From Desulfocapsa sulfexigens (lineage in GTDB: Bacteria; Desulfobacterota; Desulfobulbia; Desulfobulbales; Desulfocapsaceae), in contig DYNG01000066.1 in assembly GCA_020721165.1 (NCBI GenBank), forward strand, positions 1 through 5,926: a DNA stretch of 5,926 nt, in the 5' to 3' direction. The notes under the pieces are model-generated. The model saw only the letters and a list, made by a program, of their open reading frames with translations. It was not told where the DNA came from and ran no database searches. Position 1 is the stretch's first letter; every line of letters begins with the position of its first letter. Positions 1 through 5,770 of this stretch are shown in pieces. A program made the position numbers and the translations under genes.

Positions 1-756
1 AATATCTGGCGAAAACGACAGGACGATTCGGCCTTTCTCAAGGCCCATCCCCAGATTCCCCGTGAAATTATGGAGGTGCAAGGCCCTCTGGCCGCCATCG
101 CCCGACTCCAGGACGAGGGCTATCAGACCATTCTGGTCCAGCCAACCCATATTGCCTTGGGGGAAGAATATCTTGACCTCGTCGCCTGTGTGCGGGGACT
201 GAGCAGTATCCGCGCCATCAAGGAAAAAAATCAGCCCTTCAAGCTCCTGGTGGTCGGTCGTCCAGCCCTTGGCTCCATGGGGGATGCTCACCCCTATCCC
301 CAGGATATCGCGCTGGTGGCCAAGGCCCTGCGCGCCGATGCCGCCTGGGCCGCCGACAGTGGCAGCGCCCTGGTCTATATGGGGCATGGCAATGATTATT
401 TTCCCTCTGGCGGCTCATATCTTCAATTCGCCGACACCATGAATCAGTTGTACCCGCTCGTAAAAACCTATATCGGCACAGTCGAGGGATTTCCCAGCCT
501 GAAGAATGTCATTGCCGAGCTCAAACGGGAAAACATTCACAAGGTGCTGCTCAAGCCCTTTCTGACCGTGGCGGGCGATCATGCCCGGAATGATATGGCC
601 GGGCCGGAAGCAAACTCCTGGAAATCCATCCTGACCCGGGAAGGATTTGAGGTCTCCACGATTATGCAGGGTTTGGGAGAAACAGACAGCTTTGCCGAGG
701 TCTTCGTGCATCATCTGGGCGAACTGGCATCTGACCACGGAATTCAACTGGAGTGA
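1..756 (+). CDS. cbiK: Sirohydrochlorin cobaltochelatase CbiK, 5'-truncated by window edge
   Basis: Inserts Co2+ into sirohydrochlorin (factor II) at the start of the anaerobic cobalamin pathway. The frame is open from base 1, giving 251 visible residues ending at TGA 754-756. The ATG at 70 is internal, because the residues before it (NIWRKRQDDSAF onward) read as normal CbiK sequence, so the true start is upstream. Class II chelatase landmarks are visible in fragment numbering: His129 in YMGHGND, Glu162 in GTVEGFPS and His194 in VAGDHARNDM. Their spacing fits the metal-binding His-Glu-His triad of Salmonella CbiK (His145, Glu175, His207). By that alignment at least about 16 N-terminal residues are missing, possibly more if there is a signal peptide. 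A periplasmic paralog (CbiKP) is known in Desulfovibrio, but the end that would decide this is not visible. The stop overlaps the next gene's GTG, indicating an operon with the transporter. Family is near certain; compartment is unknown. Confidence 0.93.
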   Translation, partial: NIWRKRQDDSAFLKAHPQIPREIMEVQGPLAAIARLQDEGYQTILVQPTHIALGEEYLDLVACVRGLSSIRAIKEKNQPFKLLVVGRPALGSMGDAHPYPQDIALVAKALRADAAWAADSGSALVYMGHGNDYFPSGGSYLQFADTMNQLYPLVKTYIGTVEGFPSLKNVIAELKRENIHKVLLKPFLTVAGDHARNDMAGPEANSWKSILTREGFEVSTIMQGLGETDSFAEVFVHHLGELASDHGIQLE

Positions 757-1823
757 AGACAACGGCCCCTCTTCATAGCCTGCGGCGCCACCAGCGAAAA
801 CGCGGGTTCAGCGCCCTGACTGTTCTGGCCCTGCTGCTTTCAACCGAAATCATCCTGGCCACCGGCATGGGTTTTCTCGCCATTTCTCCCTGGGAAGTGA
901 TGGAGGTGATCTGGTCAAGCATCAGCGGCCTCTCTCTTCCCCCGGCCATGAACCCTTCGTTTCCCTTTGTGGTCATGGAGGTGCGCCTGCCCCGCATCCT
1001 GGCTGCCGCCCTGGTCGGGGGGGGGCTGGCAATGGCCGGGGCGGTCTTTCAGGCCATCCTCCTGAATCCGCTGGCCGATCCATACACCCTGGGGGTCTCG
1101 TCCGGCGCCGCTTTTGGGGCATCCCTGGCCCTGGTTCTGGGCATCTTCGGGATCAGCGCGCCTGCCTTTTTTTCCGTGCCGCTCCTGGCCTTTCTGGGAG
1201 CTATGGCCACCCTGGCCGTCGTCTTTTATCTCGCCGCGCCCGACGGCAGACTCTCCTCCAACACCCTTATTTTATCGGGGGTCATCGTCGCCGCCATCCT
1301 TTCTGCGGGAATCGGATTTATCAAATATCTGGCCGATGAACAGGTGGGGGTGATTATTTTCTGGCTGATGGGAAGTTTTGTGGGCAAAACCTGGTCGGAT
1401 GTCACCCTGCTGACCCTTTTCACCCTGCCCTGCCTGCTGGTCATGCTCTATTTTGCCCGTGACCTCAATATCCTGGCCCTGGGTGGACGAATGGCCGACT
1501 CCCTGGGGGTGGACAGCCGCCGGATCAAGAAGATTTTATTGCTTGCGGCCTCGCTACTCACCGCCATCTGCGTTTCTGTCTCCGGGATTATTGGCTTTGT
1601 GGGCCTGATTATCCCCCATCTGCTCCGTTTGGCCCTGGGGCCGGACAATCGCCTGCTCATTCCGGCCTGCTTCCTGGGCGGGGCCATTCTCCTGCTGACC
1701 GCCGATACCATCACCCGGGCCTGGCTCCCCACCGAACTGCCCATCGGCGTGCTCACCTCCCTGATTGGCGGCCCCTTTTTCTGCCTTATTTTTCGCCGGA
1801 AACAGTTGGGGCAACGAGTATGA
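753..1823 (+). CDS. FecCD/BtuC-family ABC transporter permease
   Basis: Inner-membrane channel subunit of an importer for iron-siderophore, heme, cobalamin or cobalt-chelate type cargo, expected to act as a homodimer. The 356-residue length is normal for the family. It is hydrophobic throughout, with a basic N-terminus (residues 11-17, rich in Arg/Lys) before the first membrane segment at about 19-43. Family signatures are RLPR at 77-80, NPLADPYTLGVSSG at 104-117 (BtuC has NPLAEPGLLGVSNG), and the GFVGLIIPHLLR segment at about 281-292, the cytoplasmic coupling region that contacts the ATPase. The start is taken as GTG 753, which overlaps the cbiK stop as GTGA. The first downstream ATG (867) would delete most of the first membrane helix. 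The ribosome binding site is weak (GGA at 739-741), so translation is probably coupled to cbiK. Its stop overlaps the ATPase start as ATGA. Family is certain; cargo cannot be read from the sequence. Confidence 0.95.
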   Translation: MKTTAPLHSLRRHQRKRGFSALTVLALLLSTEIILATGMGFLAISPWEVMEVIWSSISGLSLPPAMNPSFPFVVMEVRLPRILAAALVGGGLAMAGAVFQAILLNPLADPYTLGVSSGAAFGASLALVLGIFGISAPAFFSVPLLAFLGAMATLAVVFYLAAPDGRLSSNTLILSGVIVAAILSAGIGFIKYLADEQVGVIIFWLMGSFVGKTWSDVTLLTLFTLPCLLVMLYFARDLNILALGGRMADSLGVDSRRIKKILLLAASLLTAICVSVSGIIGFVGLIIPHLLRLALGPDNRLLIPACFLGGAILLLTADTITRAWLPTELPIGVLTSLIGGPFFCLIFRRKQLGQRV

Positions 1824-2656
1824 GCAGGCCTCCATCTCCGGCAATGACCGTCTCAAAAAAACAGCCGCTCTTTGTTATGCGCCAGGGCTGTTTTGCCTAC
1901 CGGACCAACGGGGGCGGCATGGTGCTGCATAATATTGATCTGGATCTGACCCCGGGCCGCTTTTACGGATTGATTGGCCCCAACGGCAGCGGCAAATCCA
2001 CCCTGCTTGATCTTCTGACCGCCACTCGCTCTTTACAACGGGGAGGCCTGCTGTTCCAGGGCCGAGACATCCGCGCCATCCGCAAAAAGGAATTGGCCAC
2101 CCGCATCGCCCTGGTGCCGCAACGATTCACAAGCAACTTTGATTTTACCGTGGCCGAACTGGTCATTATGGGTCGTTACCCCCATATTCCCCGGTTCTCC
2201 CAGCCGTCGTCCCATGACTACGATCTGGTGGAAGAGGCCATGCGCTCCATGCAGATTGACCATCTCGCCCCTCGCCTGTTCAGCGATCTCTCCGGCGGAG
2301 AGAAACAACGGGTGGTGGTTGCCCGCGCCCTGGCCCAAGACACCGAGACACTGGCCCTCGATGAAGCCACCGCCAGCCTGGACATTCACCACACCATTGC
2401 CATCATGCGCGAGGTTCGCCGGCTGGTTTCCCAGCAGGGACGAACCGTTATTGCGGCCATCCATGACCTGAATCTGGCCGCCGCCTTTTGTGACCAGATT
2501 ATCGTTTTGAAAGATGGGCGAATTTATCAGACCGGGGGCGTTGCCGAGACCCTGACCCCTGAGCTTATCGCCGCTGTTTTTTCGGTGCAGGCCCAGGTGG
2601 AGGCGGCCACCCATGACCATCCTCTGCGCATTCATTACACCGTTGAATCCCCATGA
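1820..2656 (+). CDS. FecE/BtuD-family ABC transporter ATP-binding protein
   Basis: Cytoplasmic ATPase that powers the adjacent permease. The 278 residues carry every ABC motif in order: Walker A GPNGSGKST at 53-61, Q-loop Gln101 in VPQR, signature LSGGEKQR at 157-164, Walker B ending LALDE at 178-182 with catalytic Glu182, D-loop SLD at 186-188, and switch His215 in AAIHDLNLA. The motif after Walker B reads DEAT rather than the DEPT usual in FecE/BtuD-type importers. This is tolerated in many ABC ATPases and does not suggest loss of function. The start ATG 1820 overlaps the permease stop (ATGA); ATG 1844 is a possible alternative that would remove eight residues outside any motif. The C-terminal 25 residues after the ATPase fold are His-containing and unremarkable. 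Gene order permease-ATPase-binding protein supports one complete importer. Confidence 0.96.
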   Translation: MSRPPSPAMTVSKKQPLFVMRQGCFAYRTNGGGMVLHNIDLDLTPGRFYGLIGPNGSGKSTLLDLLTATRSLQRGGLLFQGRDIRAIRKKELATRIALVPQRFTSNFDFTVAELVIMGRYPHIPRFSQPSSHDYDLVEEAMRSMQIDHLAPRLFSDLSGGEKQRVVVARALAQDTETLALDEATASLDIHHTIAIMREVRRLVSQQGRTVIAAIHDLNLAAAFCDQIIVLKDGRIYQTGGVAETLTPELIAAVFSVQAQVEAATHDHPLRIHYTVESP

Positions 2657-2678
2657 ACCGGATGAACCGAATAGACCG
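2653..2678 (+). repeat. Short imperfect tandem repeat, three 9-base units
   Basis: ATGAACCG at 2653-2660 recurs exactly at 2662-2669, and a degenerate third copy, ATAGACCG, is at 2671-2678, with a 9-base period. It falls on the ATPase stop and the first candidate start of the binding protein and would encode Met-Asn-Arg, Met-Asn-Arg, Ile-Asp-Arg. Confidence 0.6.
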
Positions 2679-3669
2679 TATGTTCAATTCCAGGAAGCGC
2701 AGAATGGCAATCGTCGCCTATCCAGCAGCGAAGTTTTCCTTCGGCGTTCATTATGCGCTCTTCGACAGGCAACGATTCCTTTTCCTCTTTCTCCTGCTCT
2801 GCCTCCTGGGGCGCCCATTCCCTGGACTGGCGGCATCGCCCGCCGATCAGGAACGAATCCCTCTGTCCATCAGTCGTATCATTTCGCTCTATCCGGCCCA
2901 TACCGAAAATCTGCTCTCCCTGGGGCTGGCAGCAGAGATAATCGGGGTGGCCAACGGCGACGATGCGCCCCTCGTTGCCGGAAAACCACGATTTTCCGCT
3001 CAAGACACCGCCGAGAAGTTCATTGCCGCCGCCCCCGACCTTATCCTGATCCGCCCCATGATCGAACAGGCCCATCCCCACCTGGTCAGTCAGTTGCAGA
3101 AAAGCGGCATTGCCGTTATTTCCCTGCAAGCGACCAGCATTGAGGAATTGTATGCCTATTGGCGGACGATGGGGACATTGACCGGCAAGAATAAGGAAGC
3201 GGCGGCCATGATCCAGCAGTTCAAGGCGGAACTGGCCAGTATCCACCAGCTTCGCGACACCATTCCCGCCGAAAAACGGCCCCGGGTCTATTTTGAGTCC
3301 ATCCATGACAAGATGAAGACCTTTGCGCCCTCTTCCATTGCCATTTTTGTCCTTGAAAGCGCTGGCGGCGTCAATGTCGCCAGCGATGCCACCGCCAGAA
3401 ATTCCACCAACATCGCCGCCTATGGCAAAGAGCGCATTCTGGCCAAAGCAGCCGACATTGATGTCTATCTGGCCCAGCAGGGACAGATGAACCGCATCAG
3501 CGCGAAAACAATCGCCGCCGAAGCCGGTTTTCAGGCAATCAAAGCCGTCCGGGCAGGACAAATCCATCTGATTGATGAGGATCTGGTCTCCCGCCCCACC
3601 ATGCGGCTGCTGGAAGGTATCAGGCAGGTGCGCGATCTCCTGTATCCAGAACAGCTCACTCACCCGTAA
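2653..3669 (+). CDS. Periplasmic metal-chelate/corrinoid binding protein of the ABC importer (TroA/BtuF-like fold)
   Basis: Extracytoplasmic receptor that captures cargo for the permease-ATPase pair encoded just upstream. Up to 338 residues. A long basic N-terminus precedes a hydrophobic core at about 42-52 and likely signal-peptidase cleavage near Ala60-Ala61. The Cys at 50 sits in LLLC, not a proper lipobox, so this is probably a soluble periplasmic protein rather than a lipoprotein. The mature part begins with the family's RIISLYPAHTENLLSLGL strand-helix, followed by AAPDLILI and a C-terminal lobe containing YFESIHDKMKTF at 213-224 and LESAGGVNVASDA. Two starts compete. ATG 2653 overlaps the ATPase stop (ATGA) but begins with an odd Met-Asn-Arg repeat. 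ATG 2704 (residue 18) has AGGAAG at 2692-2697 with a 6-base spacer and gives a more normal leader; I slightly favour 2704. Cargo is inferred from neighbours: a cobalt chelate, corrinoid, heme or siderophore are all possible. Confidence 0.9.
   Translation: MNRMNRIDRMFNSRKRRMAIVAYPAAKFSFGVHYALFDRQRFLFLFLLLCLLGRPFPGLAASPADQERIPLSISRIISLYPAHTENLLSLGLAAEIIGVANGDDAPLVAGKPRFSAQDTAEKFIAAAPDLILIRPMIEQAHPHLVSQLQKSGIAVISLQATSIEELYAYWRTMGTLTGKNKEAAAMIQQFKAELASIHQLRDTIPAEKRPRVYFESIHDKMKTFAPSSIAIFVLESAGGVNVASDATARNSTNIAAYGKERILAKAADIDVYLAQQGQMNRISAKTIAAEAGFQAIKAVRAGQIHLIDEDLVSRPTMRLLEGIRQVRDLLYPEQLTHP
2692..2697 (+). promoter_or_regulatory. Candidate Shine-Dalgarno for internal start of the binding-protein gene
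   Basis: AGGAAG lies 6 bases before ATG 2704. It is the best ribosome binding site near either candidate start of the binding-protein gene. If used, translation begins at residue 18 of the longest frame, leaving a 47-base gap after the ATPase stop instead of an overlap. Confidence 0.5.
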
Positions 3670-3679
3670 CCAACGCCAG

Positions 3680-3712
3680 TTTTTTTACACTCCCTTTACT
3701 CTCTCTACTCTT
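3680..3712 (+). promoter_or_regulatory. Pyrimidine-rich leader directly upstream of cbiL, no Shine-Dalgarno
   Basis: The gap between the binding-protein stop (3669) and the cbiL ATG holds a run of seven T (3680-3686) followed by a nearly pure C/T tract ending at the start codon. It contains ACTCCCTTT (3689-3697) and ACTCTCTCT (3698-3706), then ACTCTT running into the ATG, a 9-base quasi-repeat. No purine-rich ribosome binding site is present. Ribosomal protein S1 binding or coupling to the upstream gene may support initiation; that is inference. Confidence 0.4.
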
Positions 3713-4462
3713 ATGTCAGCAACGCTTTATATTGTCGGGGTCGGCCCCGGTGATCCTGAACTTCTCACCATGAAGGCCCTTACTGTTTTGCGCCAATGTC
3801 CGGTCATTGCCACCCCCACCGCCTCCGTCCAGGGCCATTCCACGGCCCTGTCCATCGTCCGCCAGGCCTTATCCACTGTGGACTTGGCAGAAAAGGAGAT
3901 TATTGACCTGTATTTCCCCATGCACAAAATTCATCGGGAGCAGGGGCCGGAACCCCTCGTTGTTCAGGCCTGGCAGGAGGCGGCCCGCCGGATTGCCGGC
4001 CTGCTCCAAGAGGGCCGATCCGTGGCCTTTCCCACCCTGGGCGATCCGGCCATCTACTCCACCGGCCATTATCTCGCCATGACACTTGCCGAAATCTATC
4101 CGCAGGCAAGGGTGCATTTCGTGCCCGGCATTTCCGCCATGAGCGCCTGTTCGGCCAATACCCGCGCCCCTCTCTGCCTGGGCGATGACATGCTGGCCGT
4201 GATCCCGGCCACCTTCAGTGACCAACGGCTGCGGCAAGTCCTGGAGTCATTCAACACCATTGTCCTGATGAAAGTCCACCGGGTCATGCACTCCCTGGTT
4301 CCCCTGCTGCGCGAGCTGAACCTGCTGGACAAGGCGGCGCTGATAGAACGGGCGGGCATGGCTGATGAGCGGGTATTGACCGACCTGACACCATTTGCAG
4401 GTGAAGAGGGCTGTGTGCCACAACCACACTATTTTTCCACTATTATTGTCAGAAAACGGTAA
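3713..4462 (+). CDS. cbiL: Cobalt-factor II / precorrin-2 C20-methyltransferase
   Basis: Transfers a methyl group from S-adenosylmethionine to C-20 of the corrin precursor. In the anaerobic route this follows cobalt insertion by CbiK, so the two end genes of this run catalyse neighbouring steps. The protein has 249 residues, close to the family norm. Visible motifs are the N-terminal GVGPGDPELLTMKAL (9-23), the TLGDPAIYST segment (108-117), VPGISA (137-142), the ERAGMADERV loop and the terminal HYFSTIIVRK strand, all typical of the tetrapyrrole methylase fold and of CbiL/CobI in particular. The frame is open upstream to 3572 inside the preceding gene. ATG 3713 is chosen because the methylase fold starts there and nothing upstream resembles the family. 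There is no Shine-Dalgarno sequence; a pyrimidine-rich tract sits directly before the ATG. The name cobI applies if an aerobic-type substrate is assumed. Confidence 0.94.
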   Translation: MSATLYIVGVGPGDPELLTMKALTVLRQCPVIATPTASVQGHSTALSIVRQALSTVDLAEKEIIDLYFPMHKIHREQGPEPLVVQAWQEAARRIAGLLQEGRSVAFPTLGDPAIYSTGHYLAMTLAEIYPQARVHFVPGISAMSACSANTRAPLCLGDDMLAVIPATFSDQRLRQVLESFNTIVLMKVHRVMHSLVPLLRELNLLDKAALIERAGMADERVLTDLTPFAGEEGCVPQPHYFSTIIVRKR

Positions 4463-4518
4463 GGAAAAAACAGGTCAATTGGGCAATGAAGAGGCAGAAC
4501 CAAGGGGAAGGGATTATT

Positions 4519-4554
4519 TTTTCTGGTTCCCAGGCGCGCCTGGGAACCAGAAAA
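4519..4554. repeat. Perfect 36-bp palindrome in the convergent intergenic region (REP/MITE-like)
   Basis: The half-site TTTTCTGGTTCCCAGGCG (4519-4536) is followed immediately by its exact reverse complement (4537-4554). As RNA it would form a very stable hairpin. It lies between the converging cbiL and PRPP-synthetase genes, where a bidirectional terminator would be expected. However, the T run (4517-4522) precedes the stem and the A run (4551-4554) follows it on the plus strand, and the minus strand has the same polarity, so neither transcript gets a U tract after the stem. The TGGTTCCCAGG core resembles palindromes I recall as dispersed repeats in several proteobacterial genomes; that is memory, not a search. 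Confidence 0.75.
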
Positions 4555-4587
4555 CCGTATCCGCTGAAGAAAACAAGGAAGGAGATG

Positions 4588-5499
4588 CTATTCTAATTTC
4601 AGGTGTCGGCGAAAGATATCGGCCAGCAGCGGGGCCACCGAATAGACATCCAGCAGGGTGTCGCTCCGCACCCCCGGCACCGTATCCGAACCAATCACCC
4701 GCATAATGGGGCTGTTCTGGAATCGTTCCCGGGCGTTTCCGGCCATCACCAGATGAGTCGCCATCACCGCCACCTGTGTTGCTCCTGCCTCCAGGCATCG
4801 CTGAACGGTCTGGAGAATGGAGCCGCCGGTGCGAATCATGTCATCGCAAATAATGGCCGTTTTCCCTTTCACCGCGCTGGAGATCTGGCCGACAATGGTC
4901 TTGTCCGTATCGTAGCGATCCTTATCGGCAGCGGTATGCGGACAGCCCAATTGACTGGCCAGCCGGGCCACCCGCTTGGAAAAGCCGTAATCAGGAGAGA
5001 CCAGCACAAAATCCCTCAGCCCGCTGGCCTGAATTTTGGCGATCACCAGTTCATCCGTCCACACATGCTCGGTGCGAATCTCACCGGCATGGGCATGAAG
5101 CACCGCCTCGGAATGCAGGTCAACAAAGGCGACAAAATTCGGTCGGGCCCGGAATATCTGCCGCGTCCTGGTGACCCCCTTGGGAATCTCATACGAATTG
5201 GGCTTGGTCCGCTCCATGGTGGAATAGCCAAGATAGGGGATGGCCACATTGATGGTGGCCGCATTCCAGTACCTGCCGCCTTGAATCAAATCAAGCAATT
5301 CTTGAAAGGAGGCATCGGTATGGGTGGCGCCAATGATGATCAGATTCTTCCCCGCCACATCCTCAGGAAAGGCGTGATAGATCTCGCCATCGGCAAATCT
5401 TTTCCGAATCATCTCAGAAAAGGGCAAGGCCAGAGAATCCGCCACCTTCCGCCCCAGATCCGTGGAGGCCTCATTGGCCACAACCATACATTCCGACAT
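4588..5499 (-). CDS. prs: Divergent ribose-phosphate pyrophosphokinase (PRPP synthetase) family protein
   Basis: Predicted cytoplasmic enzyme making PRPP from ribose 5-phosphate and ATP, the precursor for nucleotides, histidine, NAD and the cobalamin lower-ligand ribotide. It has 303 residues against about 315 for typical bacterial Prs. Shared features are FADGEIY near the N-terminus, VDLHSE (His equivalent to the conserved DLHAEQ), VSPDYG, the DKDR segment keeping the catalytic Lys and Arg positions of E. coli Lys194/Arg196, the PRPP loop DDMIRTGGS, and ATHLVMAGNA. The usual GYARQDRR stretch is replaced by GYSTMERT at identical spacing to DLH, losing the Arg-Gln-Asp that contacts ATP. The segment after it (KPNSYEIPKG) is also unlike housekeeping Prs. 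It may be a specialised or phosphate-independent type, or have altered substrate use; a standard prs elsewhere in the genome is likely. ATG 5499 is supported by GGGAG six bases upstream. It is transcribed toward cbiL and is not part of that operon. Confidence 0.85.
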   Translation of the reverse strand: MSECMVVANEASTDLGRKVADSLALPFSEMIRKRFADGEIYHAFPEDVAGKNLIIIGATHTDASFQELLDLIQGGRYWNAATINVAIPYLGYSTMERTKPNSYEIPKGVTRTRQIFRARPNFVAFVDLHSEAVLHAHAGEIRTEHVWTDELVIAKIQASGLRDFVLVSPDYGFSKRVARLASQLGCPHTAADKDRYDTDKTIVGQISSAVKGKTAIICDDMIRTGGSILQTVQRCLEAGATQVAVMATHLVMAGNARERFQNSPIMRVIGSDTVPGVRSDTLLDVYSVAPLLADIFRRHLKLE

Positions 5500-5505
5500 A
5501 CACTT

Positions 5506-5510
5506 CTCCC
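5506..5510 (-). promoter_or_regulatory. Shine-Dalgarno of the PRPP-synthetase family gene
   Basis: On the minus strand GGGAG lies six bases before the ATG at 5497-5499, a near-ideal ribosome binding site that fixes this start codon. Confidence 0.75.
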
Positions 5511-5514
5511 GTAA

Positions 5515-5751
5515 AAATCACACACCCCTAAAAAAACCCATTTGAGTATATTACCGTGGATCACTCACAAAGGAAAGGCTGGTTTTGCGCAAATCTCGCC
5601 CTCGTTATGGCAGCAGGTTTCAACGCCGGTTTTGGTATATCTCGTCGTTGTACACGGCCACCACTCTCGGCGCTGTTCCCTTTCCTTTGGCTGTCGTGTG
5701 TTGAGGCGCATTTCTGAGATAACGGCCGGCCCTGGTTTGCATCGGGAACTG
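5515..5751. other. Intergenic stretch without a convincing gene
   Basis: This lies between the start of the PRPP-synthetase gene and the end of the arsC-like gene, both on the minus strand. Open frames cross it on both strands (plus 5542-5766, minus 5565-5879), but their translations are rich in Arg, Cys and Trp, match no family I recognise, and the minus one overlaps the real arsC-like frame. Apart from the possible promoter, an 8-base palindrome GGCCGGCC (5724-5731) is the only notable structure. Confidence 0.55.
5545..5570 (-). promoter_or_regulatory. Possible promoter of the PRPP-synthetase family gene
   Basis: On the minus strand TATACT (5545-5550) matches a -10 box in five of six bases. 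TTGTGA (5565-5570) could be a -35 box, but the 14-base spacer is shorter than the usual 16-18, so only the -10 is moderately convincing. A start site about 7 bases downstream of it would give a leader of roughly 40 bases. Confidence 0.28.
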
Positions 5752-5770
5752 TTACGGAGACTGTAACAGT
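5748..5770 (-). terminator. Small hairpin over the stop codon of the arsC-like gene
   Basis: ACTGTTAC (5748-5755) and GTAACAGT (5763-5770) are perfect inverted repeats with a 7-base loop, and they contain the stop codon (5752-5754). The location fits a transcript end, but the stem is short and no U tract follows on the minus strand, so it is at best a weak or Rho-assisted terminator or a stability hairpin. Confidence 0.25.

Noticed and set aside
358..364. Sequence resembling part of a cobalamin riboswitch B12 box on the minus strand
   Set aside because: Only a short partial match, inside the cbiK coding region, with no surrounding structure and the wrong position for control of the operon.
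2613..3143. Plus-strand open frame overlapping the ATPase end and the binding-protein start
   Set aside because: Pro/Arg/Ser-rich translation with no family resemblance; it is the other reading frame of the binding-protein gene.
2635..3663. Long minus-strand open frame (342 codons) opposite the binding-protein gene
   Set aside because: Its translation is Gly/Asp-rich with no recognisable family, and the plus strand has a clear binding protein with signal peptide and domain motifs. It is a shadow of GC-biased codon use.
3572..3712. Upstream extension of cbiL overlapping the binding-protein gene
   Set aside because: The extension is Cys/Ser/Trp-rich out-of-frame reading of the previous gene. 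The methylase fold begins at the ATG at 3713.
4603..5514. Plus-strand open frame of 303 codons lying over the PRPP-synthetase gene
   Set aside because: It has the same length as the real gene by coincidence. It is His/Gly/Ile-rich with no domain, while the minus strand carries PRPP-synthetase motifs and a good ribosome binding site.
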